Program-made: the position numbers and the translations under genes | Part shown: one piece after another, positions 36,246 to 44,514 of the stretch | Position numbering within the stretch: the first letter of the stretch is position 1 | How the letters are laid out: every line of letters starts with the position of its first letter | NCBI RefSeq assembly: GCF_004119455.1 | Contig: NZ_NRQT01000001.1 | Location: forward strand, 558,001-622,000 | Length of the DNA: 64,000 nt | Source of the DNA: Chryseobacterium sp. CH25 | GTDB lineage: Bacteria; Bacteroidota; Bacteroidia; Flavobacteriales; Weeksellaceae | Reading direction: 5' to 3' | The notes under the pieces: model-generated | Seen by the model: only the letters and a program-made list of their open reading frames with translations | What the model was told of the DNA's origin: nothing | The model's database searches: none

Positions 36246-38435
36246 TTAAGCATGAATATCTGATTGTAAGGGAACATTCATGAATTCAATCTTGAAATTA
36301 GTTCCTATATCTAATTTACTCTCAACAGATACCTTTGCTCCAAGCCTATCAGTAATTCTTTTAACTATAGAAAGTCCAATACCTACTCCTTCAAATTCTT
36401 CTGTATGAGGCATTCTGCTAAAGATTCTAAAAATATCAGTTCCATTACTTAGATCAATGCCAATACCATTATCTTTAATTTCGTAAATTACCGAAAGTCC
36501 CTTCCGGTAGCTATTTACTTCTACTAATGGTGCTTTCTTTTGGGAACTATATTTAATAGCATTTCCAATAATATTCAGAAACATCTGATAAAGCAATGTT
36601 CTTTCGGCTGGAATCTCTAATGTATCACCAAGAATGAATGTAAGCTTCTCATTTTCATATTGCCTTTTACAGTTTTCTACAATTTCAATGATCTTTTTAC
36701 GCGGATTGATTCTTTCAAATTTAAAATTAATGTAGTTAGATTGGGATAATTCATTAATCCTATCCATCATTTCCGTCATCAGTTTGGACGAGTCAATAAT
36801 ATTATTGGCTAACTTAGATTTTATACTCTTCTTATCCTCTTCCCGCTTAATAATCATATCAGCAGATAATTTGATCATTGCTAATGGATTTTTAAGATCA
36901 TGGGTTAATGTATATCCAAATGTATCCAACGCATTATTTGAACGTATAAGTTCTTTATTTAAATTAAATATTTCTCCACCTCTCTGTGCAATTGCCTGTT
37001 GTATAACACTAACAATCCTTTCAAGAAAAGCTAATTCACTAATTTTCCAATTGATCGCTTTCCCTTCGCTAAGCTGTTTCCATCTTTCAAATGAGGATCT
37101 GGGACTAGGATAGCAATTTTGCTGATCTGAATTTTTTAAATTCTTTCTCTCAGGTTTGCCTGCCCATATTTCGTCTACAATATTTTCCTTTCGAAACAGG
37201 TAAAGAAACCAGTTACTTCCGGGAAGCAAATTGATTCTGATAACTCCGGGGAAACATATTTGACTGGTAGTAGATTCTGGATGGTTATAATCAAATTTAC
37301 TTGTAAAAAATAAAGATTCATTTTCTTTTTCTAAAAGAAATTTATCAATGATTTCAATGCCTTCTTTTTCAGGGGTCTCTCCTATAAAGGCAAGACTATC
37401 ATTATGTTTCATAGCCAATCCGTCTGCATTAACAACCGTTTTTACTCTGGCTGCATATTTCTCGGTAACACTATGAAGATCGTAGTTAACCAATATTTCA
37501 GACTTTATATCTCTTTCCAGCTCACCTATAATCTCATGATTACCGTTTAATTCTTTCTGACAGTTTAGAAGATAATGATTGATTGCATACTGCGTTAAAA
37601 ATGAACATATATTTCTCTGTTCAAGATCAACATGTTTAGGTTTTGTATTTTGGCATGTTACAAGCCCCCATAGCTTTCCTTCAATAATTATTGAAAAACT
37701 GGCACTTGCAGAAATATCTGCATTACGAAGATATTCCAGATGTATAGGAGATAAAGCTCTTACACTACAATAACTTAAATCCAATTTATCCGGAGAGATT
37801 CCCAAAACATCATGCACATCCCCATCAATATCTGCTATACTGCGGGCTAAAAATTTTGTATACAGTTCTCTTGCCTGTATGGGAATATCATATTCAGGAT
37901 AACGATATGATAAAAAAGAAGTCAATTCTTTATTTTTTGATTCTGCAATTACTTGCCCGCTGTTATCCTCAAGAAATTTATATACCATTGACCGATCGAA
38001 GCCTATAACCTTTCTAACAAGGGTTGTGAGTACTTCCCAGGGGTCTTCGCTTTCTTTGAATGCATGGGCGTAATTATTGAGATCTGTTCCTTTTATTTGA
38101 TAATCATTACAGACTTCAATTTCAACAAACAGTTTCCCTTCATATTGATAAATACTGAGTGAATACTTCTGTTCCTTTATTTTAATATATTTTACAAATC
38201 TTTTACCTTCATGAAAAATATACTCATTAACCTCATTTAAATTTATGCTATTACTGGGTAATATTGATTTCAAAACCTGATCTGGTGCCAATCCAAGCAA
38301 TCCATCAATATCATCATCTATGATTTCATCTGAATTTTCACTGACAGCAGTACAGCTATTATTCTCAAAAACAAACAAATAACCAAAATCCTGAATCTTT
38401 CCGCAAAGATGTATTTTTTCTTCATGACATTCCAT
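36246..38435 (-). CDS. Bacteriophytochrome-type sensor histidine kinase
   Basis: 729-residue PAS-GAF-PHY-HisKA-HATPase protein. C3 in E-C-H-E-E-K-I-H matches the N-terminal biliverdin-binding Cys of BphP proteins. The GAF domain holds D-I-P (D183) and S-P-I-H (H232). The PHY tongue motif P-R-S-S-F lies at 445-449. The kinase H-box is T-H-D-L-K-N-P-L (H512), followed by N-I-I-G-N-A-I-K-Y-S, D-N-G-I-G-I-D and G-V-G-I-G-L-S. Unusual: the usual I-P-G-x-I-Q-x-H-G reads L-C-G-K-I-Q-D-F-G, P-A-S-D-I-P reads P-E-Y-D-I-P, and the C-H-H motif reads C-Q-N. It is predicted cytoplasmic, sensing red/far-red light or a derived signal. Confidence 0.92.
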   Translation of the reverse strand: MECHEEKIHLCGKIQDFGYLFVFENNSCTAVSENSDEIIDDDIDGLLGLAPDQVLKSILPSNSINLNEVNEYIFHEGKRFVKYIKIKEQKYSLSIYQYEGKLFVEIEVCNDYQIKGTDLNNYAHAFKESEDPWEVLTTLVRKVIGFDRSMVYKFLEDNSGQVIAESKNKELTSFLSYRYPEYDIPIQARELYTKFLARSIADIDGDVHDVLGISPDKLDLSYCSVRALSPIHLEYLRNADISASASFSIIIEGKLWGLVTCQNTKPKHVDLEQRNICSFLTQYAINHYLLNCQKELNGNHEIIGELERDIKSEILVNYDLHSVTEKYAARVKTVVNADGLAMKHNDSLAFIGETPEKEGIEIIDKFLLEKENESLFFTSKFDYNHPESTTSQICFPGVIRINLLPGSNWFLYLFRKENIVDEIWAGKPERKNLKNSDQQNCYPSPRSSFERWKQLSEGKAINWKISELAFLERIVSVIQQAIAQRGGEIFNLNKELIRSNNALDTFGYTLTHDLKNPLAMIKLSADMIIKREEDKKSIKSKLANNIIDSSKLMTEMMDRINELSQSNYINFKFERINPRKKIIEIVENCKRQYENEKLTFILGDTLEIPAERTLLYQMFLNIIGNAIKYSSQKKAPLVEVNSYRKGLSVIYEIKDNGIGIDLSNGTDIFRIFSRMPHTEEFEGVGIGLSIVKRITDRLGAKVSVESKLDIGTNFKIEFMNVPLQSDIHA

Positions 38436-38623
38436 CTGATATCTATTTTTTGCAATGCAATTTATTATATGTTAATTATATATTTTTTAATATCATAAAT
38501 TTAAGCATACTAAGCCAGTTCTCTAACACCAATCAACGTAAAAAATCCAATAAAAACAGAATATCACTGGATTTTTTTATCATAGACTTACAATAGGATG
38601 TAATCTTTATAAAAAATACATTC

Positions 38624-38840
38624 TTATTTAATCACTGTAGCTTGTAAATCTTGAGGTCCGGCGGCTCCTATTACTCCCATAATACCAATAATTCCCCGAG
38701 GACCTGCAACTCTCTGTATACCTTGAATACCCTGAACGACCTCTGGCTCCAACTAGCCCTTGAGCTCCTACAGCACCAGTAGCCTCCTGGCTTCTTATTA
38801 GCCTTACAATCAATAATTTGTTTTTTTCAAATAAATTCAT
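38624..38840 (-). pseudogene. Short collagen-like (Gly-X-Y) protein remnant with a frame break
   Basis: From an ATG at 38840 the frame gives about 20 ordinary residues, then G-A-V-G-A-Q-G-L-V-G-A-R-G. After about 38735 the Gly-X-Y pattern continues in another frame as G-I-Q-G-I-Q-R-V-A-G-P-R-G-I-I-G-I-M-G-V-I-G-A-A-G-P-Q, ending A-T-V-I-K-stop at 38624. The split pattern shows a frameshift within a collagen-like tract. It may be the stub of a surface or phage-tail-like protein. It lies 11 bp from the divergent 53-aa ORF. Confidence 0.5.
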
Positions 38841-38851
38841 TATATTGATAT

Positions 38852-39013
38852 ATGAAAAAAAATGAACGTCAGGACAATATAACACATGCTGGCAAAGTGA
38901 ACGAGAGAACAAAAGCATTGGAGGTTCTTGAACAAGCAAAGAAAGTACAAGGAAAAATAAAATTTCTCCGACAGGGAGTTGGGAGAAGCTTCAAACCCAA
39001 AAATGAAGAATAA
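38852..39013 (+). CDS. Small basic hypothetical protein, 53 aa
   Basis: ATG to TAA encodes a charged helical peptide (M-K-K-N-E-R-Q-D-N-I-T-H-A-G-K, then A-L-E-V-L-E-Q-A-K-K-V-Q, ending P-K-N-E-E). It has no hydrophobic segment. The sequence has ordinary coding character, unlike the surrounding spacer. A strong terminator at 39212-39247 is the only one that could serve it. Unknown function. Confidence 0.5.
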   Translation: MKKNERQDNITHAGKVNERTKALEVLEQAKKVQGKIKFLRQGVGRSFKPKNEE

Positions 39014-39211
39014 AGAATATTCCTAAACTTTAATTGCAATTGAATGAGTGGAATCAAAAAAAACTATTTATAAAAGAAATTTGAGATCAAAGTGTAGAAT
39101 TTTGAAAATCTGATCATAATCATCTATTAAAATTGGTCAGTTTAATCAGAATTAACAACTCCTCTATCACAACCTTTTATAGTATTTTTGAAAGTTATAG
39201 CGAAAGCTATA

Positions 39212-39247
39212 AAAAAGTCTGTAAATCATTTATTTTACAGACTTTTT
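39212..39247 (+). terminator. Rho-independent terminator
   Basis: Perfect 14-bp stem AAAAAGTCTGTAAA (39212-39225) / TTTACAGACTTTTT (39234-39247). A small TATAGC-GAAA-GCTATA-like hairpin precedes it. The nearest upstream plus-strand gene is the 53-aa ORF. Confidence 0.85.
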
Positions 39248-39291
39248 ATTTTTATATCTTGAGGATAGTAAGCATATATATTTATCAACAT

Positions 39292-39321
39292 AAAAAAAAG
39301 ACAACCTATTAAAAGTTGTCT
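39292..39321 (-). terminator. Terminator of tRNA-Lys copy 2
   Basis: On the minus strand AGACAAC...GTTGTCT followed by eight T. It differs from the terminator of copy 1, marking the edge of the duplicated segment. Confidence 0.8.
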
Positions 39322-39328
39322 CTTTGAG

Positions 39329-39401
39329 TGACCCGGCTGGGATTCGAACCCAGGACCCATACATTAAAAGTGTATTGCTCTACCAGCTGAGCTACCGAGT
39401 C
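39329..39401 (-). tRNA. tRNA-Lys (anticodon TTT), second copy
   Basis: Identical in all 73 nt to the gene at 34100-34172: same acceptor stem, CTTTTAA anticodon loop, T-arm, no CCA. Confidence 0.97.
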
Positions 39402-39444
39402 GGCCACTTACTTTTTCAAGTAAATCCCTTTGTTTAAGGGACTG

Positions 39445-39474
39445 CAAAGATAGGAAAATCTCCTTTAAATCCAA
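39445..39474 (-). promoter_or_regulatory. Promoter of tRNA-Lys copy 2
   Basis: Minus strand TTG (39474-39472), 19 nt, TATCTTTG (39452-39445), as in copy 1. Confidence 0.8.
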
Positions 39475-39475
39475 G

Positions 39476-39791
39476 CTTTGCAAAGCTTTTTTATCATATT
39501 TTTTTGATTCAAATCAGCAAATATCTGTTTATAAATTAATTATGATAATTATTTTTTTTCCAAAAAATTGGAACCTGATGATAATCTCTCAAAAAAACTC
39601 TTTACAAGCCCAAGCTTATGGAAACTTCAATCAAAATTCCATTGCTCATTTTTTACTGTTTATCATTGGATTTCTTATAAAGATGTTCTATTTTTGAACA
39701 AAGTGGTCATAAATAATCATTATTGGTTTATTTTCCAACCAGTTAAATTATTCTTAAACAAAATCCTCTGTTTTATTACAGTTCAATAAGT
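39476..39791. other. 315-bp AT-rich spacer
   Basis: No credible gene; a 73-codon frame at 39568-39789 has no coding character. It probably holds the promoter of the peptidase gene, but no clear TTG/TAnnTTTG pair is seen. Confidence 0.5.
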
Positions 39792-40826
39792 ATGAAATTA
39801 ATTACTCCTCAAAGATTAGCTGATGGTGATAAAGTAGCAAGCATTTCCATGTCATGGGGTGCTGCAGGTGATCTTCCATACAGATATTCAAAAGGTAAAG
39901 AAAGACTGAGCCAGATTTTTAATCTGGAAGTTACTGAAACCAGGCATGCCCTTCAATCTGCACAATGGATCTACAATAACCCAGAAGCCAGAGCAAATGA
40001 TCTTATGGAAGCTTTTTCAGACCCTTCCATCAAAGCTGTTATTTCAAATATTGGTGGAGATGACAGCATTCGGATGCTTAGATATATTGATCTTTCTGTG
40101 ATTAAAAATAATCCTAAAATATTTTTAGGGTTTTCTGACAGTACAATTACTCATTTTGTCTGTCTTAAAGCGGGTTTAAGCTCATTCTACGGAACTTCTT
40201 TATTAGTTGGTTTTGCAGAGAACGGCTCTATGCATGATTATCAGATCAATGATATTAAACGTACATTATTCTCCTCTTCAGTTATTGGACAGATCCATCC
40301 TAATCCTGAAGGTTGGACGACTGAATTCCTTGACTGGTTTGATCCTTCCCTTCAAGATATCAAAAGAAAACTGTCTCCACCTGCAGAATGGCGTTTTATA
40401 AGAGGTAATTCTATTGTTCAGGGACCGTTAATTGGTGGCTGTATGGAAGTTTTGGAAATGCTTAAAGGAACGGATTACTGGCCGGATTCTGAAATATGGA
40501 AAGAATCTATTCTATTTTTTGAAACATCAGAAGGTAAACCTCATCCTGATTATGTAAGATACTGGCTTAGAAATTATGCTGCAACGGGCATTCTGAAAAA
40601 CGCCAAAGGAATTATTTTCGGAAGACCTTATGACAATCTTTATGCTGAAGAATATGAAACTGAACTATTAAAGGTACTGGATGAAGAAGGTTTATATGAT
40701 TTACCTGTTATTACCCAGATGGATTTCGGCCACACCTGCCCTACTTTTACCATTCCGTATGGAAAATTGGCTGAAATCAATTGTATTGACCAGACATTTT
40801 CTATATTGGAAAGCGGAGTTTTATAA
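39792..40826 (+). CDS. S66 family peptidase, MccF-like (LD-carboxypeptidase family)
   Basis: 344-residue cytoplasmic serine peptidase. The S66 triad is visible: S115 in G-F-S-D-S, E244 in F-F-E-T-S, H314 in D-F-G-H-T. These positions match MccF (microcin C7 self-immunity), which hydrolyses the amide linking peptidyl or aminoacyl groups to AMP analogues. The same family includes LD-carboxypeptidases that recycle murein tetrapeptides. Length and the E-G-K-P-H-P stretch after the Glu favour the MccF branch. Single gene with its own terminator. Confidence 0.88.
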   Translation: MKLITPQRLADGDKVASISMSWGAAGDLPYRYSKGKERLSQIFNLEVTETRHALQSAQWIYNNPEARANDLMEAFSDPSIKAVISNIGGDDSIRMLRYIDLSVIKNNPKIFLGFSDSTITHFVCLKAGLSSFYGTSLLVGFAENGSMHDYQINDIKRTLFSSSVIGQIHPNPEGWTTEFLDWFDPSLQDIKRKLSPPAEWRFIRGNSIVQGPLIGGCMEVLEMLKGTDYWPDSEIWKESILFFETSEGKPHPDYVRYWLRNYAATGILKNAKGIIFGRPYDNLYAEEYETELLKVLDEEGLYDLPVITQMDFGHTCPTFTIPYGKLAEINCIDQTFSILESGVL

Positions 40827-40841
40827 AATCTAATATTCTAT

Positions 40842-40880
40842 AATAAATTTCGGAGGGCCAAAGGCCCGCCGAAATTTATT
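40842..40880 (+). terminator. Rho-independent terminator after the S66 peptidase
   Basis: Long stem AATAAATTTCGG-A-GGGCC / GGCCC-G-CCGAAATTTATT with AAA loop and one mismatch, then CTTTTTAG. Confidence 0.85.
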
Positions 40881-40890
40881 CTTTTTAGTT

Positions 40891-41015
40891 TCTCGCAGAT
40901 TTCACAGATTACGCAGATCTTTCTTAATGGACTATTCTGATTTGCAGACCATTTTCAATAATAAAAACAGCTATAATTTGTGTTATTTGTGAAAAAATTG
41001 GTGCAATTAGTGTTT
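40891..41015. repeat. Two dispersed intergenic repeats side by side
   Basis: 40891-40920 is the inverse of TCTGCGTAATCTGTGA/GATCTGCGAGAG at 52738-52765 and resembles 3677-3704. 40978-41015 is the inverse of the ACACTAATT...ACAAATAACAC family at 3199-3235 and 3443-3479. The latter runs into the last codons of the DJ-1/PfpI gene. Confidence 0.65.
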
Positions 41016-41678
41016 AAACTCCCGCTGCTGGTATTCAAAAAGTGTTACAATAGTATCTGCTAATTCTTTTCCATGATGTTTTTCTACCAGATACAAAGCA
41101 GCATCTATTCCAGCCGTAATTCCTGCTGTAGTAATCAATTGTCCCTGATCTACAAACCTCACTTCTCTTTTCACGATACTTTTCGGATTATACTGTTCTA
41201 AAGTATCCAGTAACATAGAATGGGTTGTAATTTCATGATGGTCCAATATTCCTGTTTTAGATAAATGCATGCTTCCTGTACACACTGTGAAAACAGTAGT
41301 TCCGTTATGGTAATGATCTTTTATCCATTGCATTACTGTACTCTGAAAATCATCATCCTGAAGACATTCCATCACCCTATCCGGATTGGCTCCCGGAATG
41401 ACAATCATATCCGGTTGCGGAGCTGTTGTTACATCATATGTTGGAGTAATTGACATGGTATTGGCTTCCATCAATACAGCTTCCTTAGTTTTTCCAACAG
41501 TGTAGCAGTGATAACTGCCTGCAGAGATCAGGTCTGCTTTAATAAAAACATCCAGTGGACCATTCAGGTCAAGAGCTTCTACCTGATCGTAAATCAAAAA
41601 TGCGACATTCATTTTCCTGTTCTTTTGTTGTTCATTCATCATGATATTTTTTAAATTAATTATTTGATATAAAGACAT
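41007..41678 (-). CDS. DJ-1/PfpI family protein
   Basis: 223-residue class I glutamine amidotransferase-like protein of the DJ-1/PfpI superfamily, related to isonitrile hydratase and the sensory half of GlxA. The nucleophile elbow Cys is in T-V-C-T-G-S-M-H-L-S-K-T-G-I-L near 131-145. The ATG at 41678 follows an AAGGAAAAG ribosome-binding-like stretch. ATGs at 41642 and 41639 would give the more usual family start (M-N-E-Q-Q). It is downstream of a GlxA-type regulator of the same fold. Substrate unknown. Confidence 0.85.
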   Translation of the reverse strand: MSLYQIINLKNIMMNEQQKNRKMNVAFLIYDQVEALDLNGPLDVFIKADLISAGSYHCYTVGKTKEAVLMEANTMSITPTYDVTTAPQPDMIVIPGANPDRVMECLQDDDFQSTVMQWIKDHYHNGTTVFTVCTGSMHLSKTGILDHHEITTHSMLLDTLEQYNPKSIVKREVRFVDQGQLITTAGITAGIDAALYLVEKHHGKELADTIVTLFEYQQREFKH

Positions 41679-41734
41679 GCTTTTCCTTGCTGATCATTGC
41701 CTATCAGCTTTTATTATTCAAAAAATGAAAGAAA

Positions 41735-42739
41735 TTATACTGTTCCGTTACAGGTTTTCCGGTATTGGGACGGAGAAATGGAAAGGTATTTTAGAAATAA
41801 ACGTCTGAGGGACACGGCATTACTGAAACCACATTTTTCAGCAATCATATCCATACTCATATCAGTGTATTCCAACATATTTTTGGCCTGATCCAGCCTC
41901 ATTTTTTCAAGGAACTTCCCGGGTGTCATTCCTGATTCTTTCAAAAATACCCTGGAAAAATTACGAACGCTCATATGTACGGATTCAGCCATAAATTCTA
42001 TACTGACAGACTGGCTGAGCTTATCTTTGAGTAGATCTCTGATTTGCTTTGTGAGCGGAGATAACATTTCATAATCGGAAATGGCATTTCCAAACTGAGA
42101 CTGTACTCCCTGCCTTTTCAGATGCAAAACAAGATGTTTTGCAACTTCCGAAGCGATTGGTTTTCCCAAATCCTCTTCCAATAATGCCAATGCCAGATCT
42201 ATTCCGGAGGAAACACCACCCGAAGTATATATTCCCTGATCCTTAATAAAAAACGGATTAACATTTACATTCAGATCAGGATATGTCCTTTGCAAAATAT
42301 CAGCATATTTCCAATGGGTAGTTACCTGCTTTCCTTCTAGCAATCCTGCTTTGGCAAGAACAAAAGCTCCTACACAGACTGACCCTAGACGTCTTATTTT
42401 ACCTAAAATACTCTGCAGATAAGAATATAAATCAGGATTAATATCATCCAGTGTTCCAAGATCCGTACCGGCAACCAGTAAAGTATCTATCGGAAAGTCT
42501 ATATCATAAATGGTATGGTTGCAGGGTAAAGGAATTCCTGAACTTGAATAAATTATTTTATCTGGAGTACCGGATATCAGATGAATCTTATATTTCAATC
42601 CAAATTTATCATCATCCGGCAAAAAAAGATTGGCTGCTGTAAACACATCACAGGGACCGGCAATATCTAACAACTGAACTTGTGGTAAAACCAAAAGTGC
42701 TATATTTTTTATTCCTGTTTGTTTTGTGGCATTTTCCAT
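41735..42739 (-). CDS. GlxA family transcriptional regulator (DJ-1/PfpI domain plus AraC HTH)
   Basis: 334-residue regulator. The N-terminal amidase-like DJ-1/PfpI domain (about 10-200) contains the Cys elbow S-V-C-V-G-A-F-V-L-A-K-A-G-L-L. The C-terminal AraC domain (about 225-325) has S-V-R-N-F-S-R-V-F-L-K-E-S-G and M-I-A-E-K-C-G-F-S-N-A-V-S-L-R-R-L-F. It lies 56 nt upstream of a stand-alone DJ-1/PfpI gene on the same strand and probably controls it. Ligand unknown. Confidence 0.9.
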   Translation of the reverse strand: MENATKQTGIKNIALLVLPQVQLLDIAGPCDVFTAANLFLPDDDKFGLKYKIHLISGTPDKIIYSSSGIPLPCNHTIYDIDFPIDTLLVAGTDLGTLDDINPDLYSYLQSILGKIRRLGSVCVGAFVLAKAGLLEGKQVTTHWKYADILQRTYPDLNVNVNPFFIKDQGIYTSGGVSSGIDLALALLEEDLGKPIASEVAKHLVLHLKRQGVQSQFGNAISDYEMLSPLTKQIRDLLKDKLSQSVSIEFMAESVHMSVRNFSRVFLKESGMTPGKFLEKMRLDQAKNMLEYTDMSMDMIAEKCGFSNAVSLRRLFLKYLSISPSQYRKTCNGTV

Positions 42740-42835
42740 GTCTCAATCTTTATGATGCAAATGTACAGAGAATGTCACCTGGCTGCAATGACAAAAAAGA
42801 GACAGTTTCGGCCAACAATTATTATTTTCATCCAC

Positions 42836-42870
42836 AAAACAAAAAGAGACTGCCCTAAAAAGGCAGCCTC
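42836..42870 (-). terminator. Terminator of the efflux operon
   Basis: Minus strand GAGGCTGCC-TTTTTAG-GGCAGTCTC (one G-T wobble) followed by TTTTTGTTTT. Confidence 0.85.
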
Positions 42871-42921
42871 AGCACTCTCACTATAAAATTAGCTAATAAG
42901 CTATACTTTTTAATTTACTAT

Positions 42922-44514
42922 TTATGCAGGAGATAACCTGCGGGACTTCAAATAAAGAGCAGTACGATTCAGGTATGGGAAAAGAAGTATCAATAACAAT
43001 GCCCCAGCCAGAAGCCATACCATCATTTCGTAATAATCCATAGCAAAACGTACATGATCCTGAACATTAATTCTTCCTACCAATAATTTATTGGAAGCCT
43101 TCACCGCATGATCTTCAAGCATTCCTTTGGCTGTAAGTTTAGCCGTCTGCTTATGAAGAAAGTCTTTTACAAAAGGATCAATTACAGTTATATGATCCTG
43201 GAATGCATTATAATGACGGCTTTTCTCAAAAAGTTCAAAAAAATTAATCAGTGCGATACTGGCACAAAAGCCAAAATACCGTATTGCCAGTGCCGTTGCA
43301 GCAGCAGACGGCCCAATAGAAGCAGGAACAGAAGATATGATGAAAATAATTGTCGGAACCATAATTAACCCTACTCCCAATCCTTGCAGAAATAAAGGAA
43401 TATAGTAATTAAACTCATCCGCCTGCACATCAAAGGAATAATACATTAAGGCATGAAACAGGAGTAGCATCAGAAATCCGGGTGCCCAGACATACTGTAT
43501 CTTTTTCTTCTGCAAAACCATACAACAGGCAATAATAACTCCAATAACCAACCCTGAAAGGTTAAAAATATTAATATAAGAGATATAAAATGGATCAAGA
43601 TGCAGCTCTGTTGCAAAATAACTGTTGGTAATTCCTGATGCAAAACGACAGATATACATGACAAAAAGAATAAAAAGCCCTACTTTAAAATTCCTGTATT
43701 TAAAAACCCGAAGCTCTATATAAGGTCTTTTAATTGAATTTTGACGGAAGATTGACAGTAATACCAATGTGACAATCGTAATCACACTTCCTAAAATCCT
43801 ATTATCTTCCAGCCAATAATATTCCTGGCCGAAAATGGTAATATACCCTATCAGTACCAAAATAGTACTGAAAACAGCAAAGCTCTGCCAGTCCAGTTTA
43901 TACAAATGAAATCTCACATTGGGTCTGTAATTCGTCATCGCCAGGGTCAGGAAAATAAGCCCCGGCAGATAAGAAAATATGGCTGTTTTGTAAACAATAT
44001 TAAAGTTGTAAGAATCAATAAGATCTGCCGTAATCAGATTATTAAATGGTAATGCACAGATCAGGATTCCAAAGAATACAGAAAAACTGATTTCTCTTCC
44101 TCTCTCACTGCTCAAACGGGTAAAAATAAGGGTTAGTGAAAGGTTTACATTCCCTGCAAACAGCATTCCCTGAATAAAACGTACCGGAAATAGAACATAC
44201 ACTTCGCGGGTAAAGTAGCAGATGAGACAGGCTGCAATCTGCAACGTGGTAAATATCAGAAAATACTCTTTTGCGGCCAGAAAACTAAAGAACCGTCTTT
44301 CCAGACAGTAAAACCCTACATATCCGGCGTAAAACAGCGCTACTGAAAACTGAATATCAGCAGGTTCACTTCCATAATACCCTGCCGCAGCATTGATATT
44401 GGTAAGCGGCAGGAAGAATATGATAATTCCCGGTAAGGTCATAGAGAAAAGAATAATTTTCACCAGCCATTCCGGCGCCCATCTTTTAAAAATGGGCATT
44501 TGTCTCTTTGCCAT
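42922..44514 (-). CDS. MFS transporter, DHA2/EmrB-like drug exporter
   Basis: 530-residue inner-membrane protein with about 14 hydrophobic helices, as in the DHA2 (EmrB/QacA) family. R-F-I-Q-G-M-L-F-A-G near 115 and the later P-L-F-L-Q-G-L-G-V-G-L-I-M-V-P near 370 are the paired motif-C-like segments. It forms the proton-driven pump of a tripartite exporter. Its ATG overlaps the stop of the HlyD-type gene (ATGA), showing translational coupling with the adaptor. Confidence 0.92.
   Translation of the reverse strand: MAKRQMPIFKRWAPEWLVKIILFSMTLPGIIIFFLPLTNINAAAGYYGSEPADIQFSVALFYAGYVGFYCLERRFFSFLAAKEYFLIFTTLQIAACLICYFTREVYVLFPVRFIQGMLFAGNVNLSLTLIFTRLSSERGREISFSVFFGILICALPFNNLITADLIDSYNFNIVYKTAIFSYLPGLIFLTLAMTNYRPNVRFHLYKLDWQSFAVFSTILVLIGYITIFGQEYYWLEDNRILGSVITIVTLVLLSIFRQNSIKRPYIELRVFKYRNFKVGLFILFVMYICRFASGITNSYFATELHLDPFYISYINIFNLSGLVIGVIIACCMVLQKKKIQYVWAPGFLMLLLFHALMYYSFDVQADEFNYYIPLFLQGLGVGLIMVPTIIFIISSVPASIGPSAAATALAIRYFGFCASIALINFFELFEKSRHYNAFQDHITVIDPFVKDFLHKQTAKLTAKGMLEDHAVKASNKLLVGRINVQDHVRFAMDYYEMMVWLLAGALLLILLFPYLNRTALYLKSRRLSPA

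Larger units (their letters stand above)
39328..39475 (-). repeat. Duplicated tRNA-Lys segment, copy 2
   Basis: Matches 34099-34246 across tRNA, leader hairpins and promoter. Same orientation, so the two form direct repeats 5.2 kb apart. Confidence 0.9.

Noticed and set aside
34099..39475. Active genomic island with tRNA attachment sites
   Set aside because: No integrase, excisionase or phage gene lies between the tRNAs; the repeat covers the whole tRNA plus promoter rather than a 3'-end att core.
39568..39789. 73-codon ORF before the S66 peptidase
   Set aside because: Composition of random AT-rich DNA, no recognisable domain, and it ends 2 nt before a clear gene.
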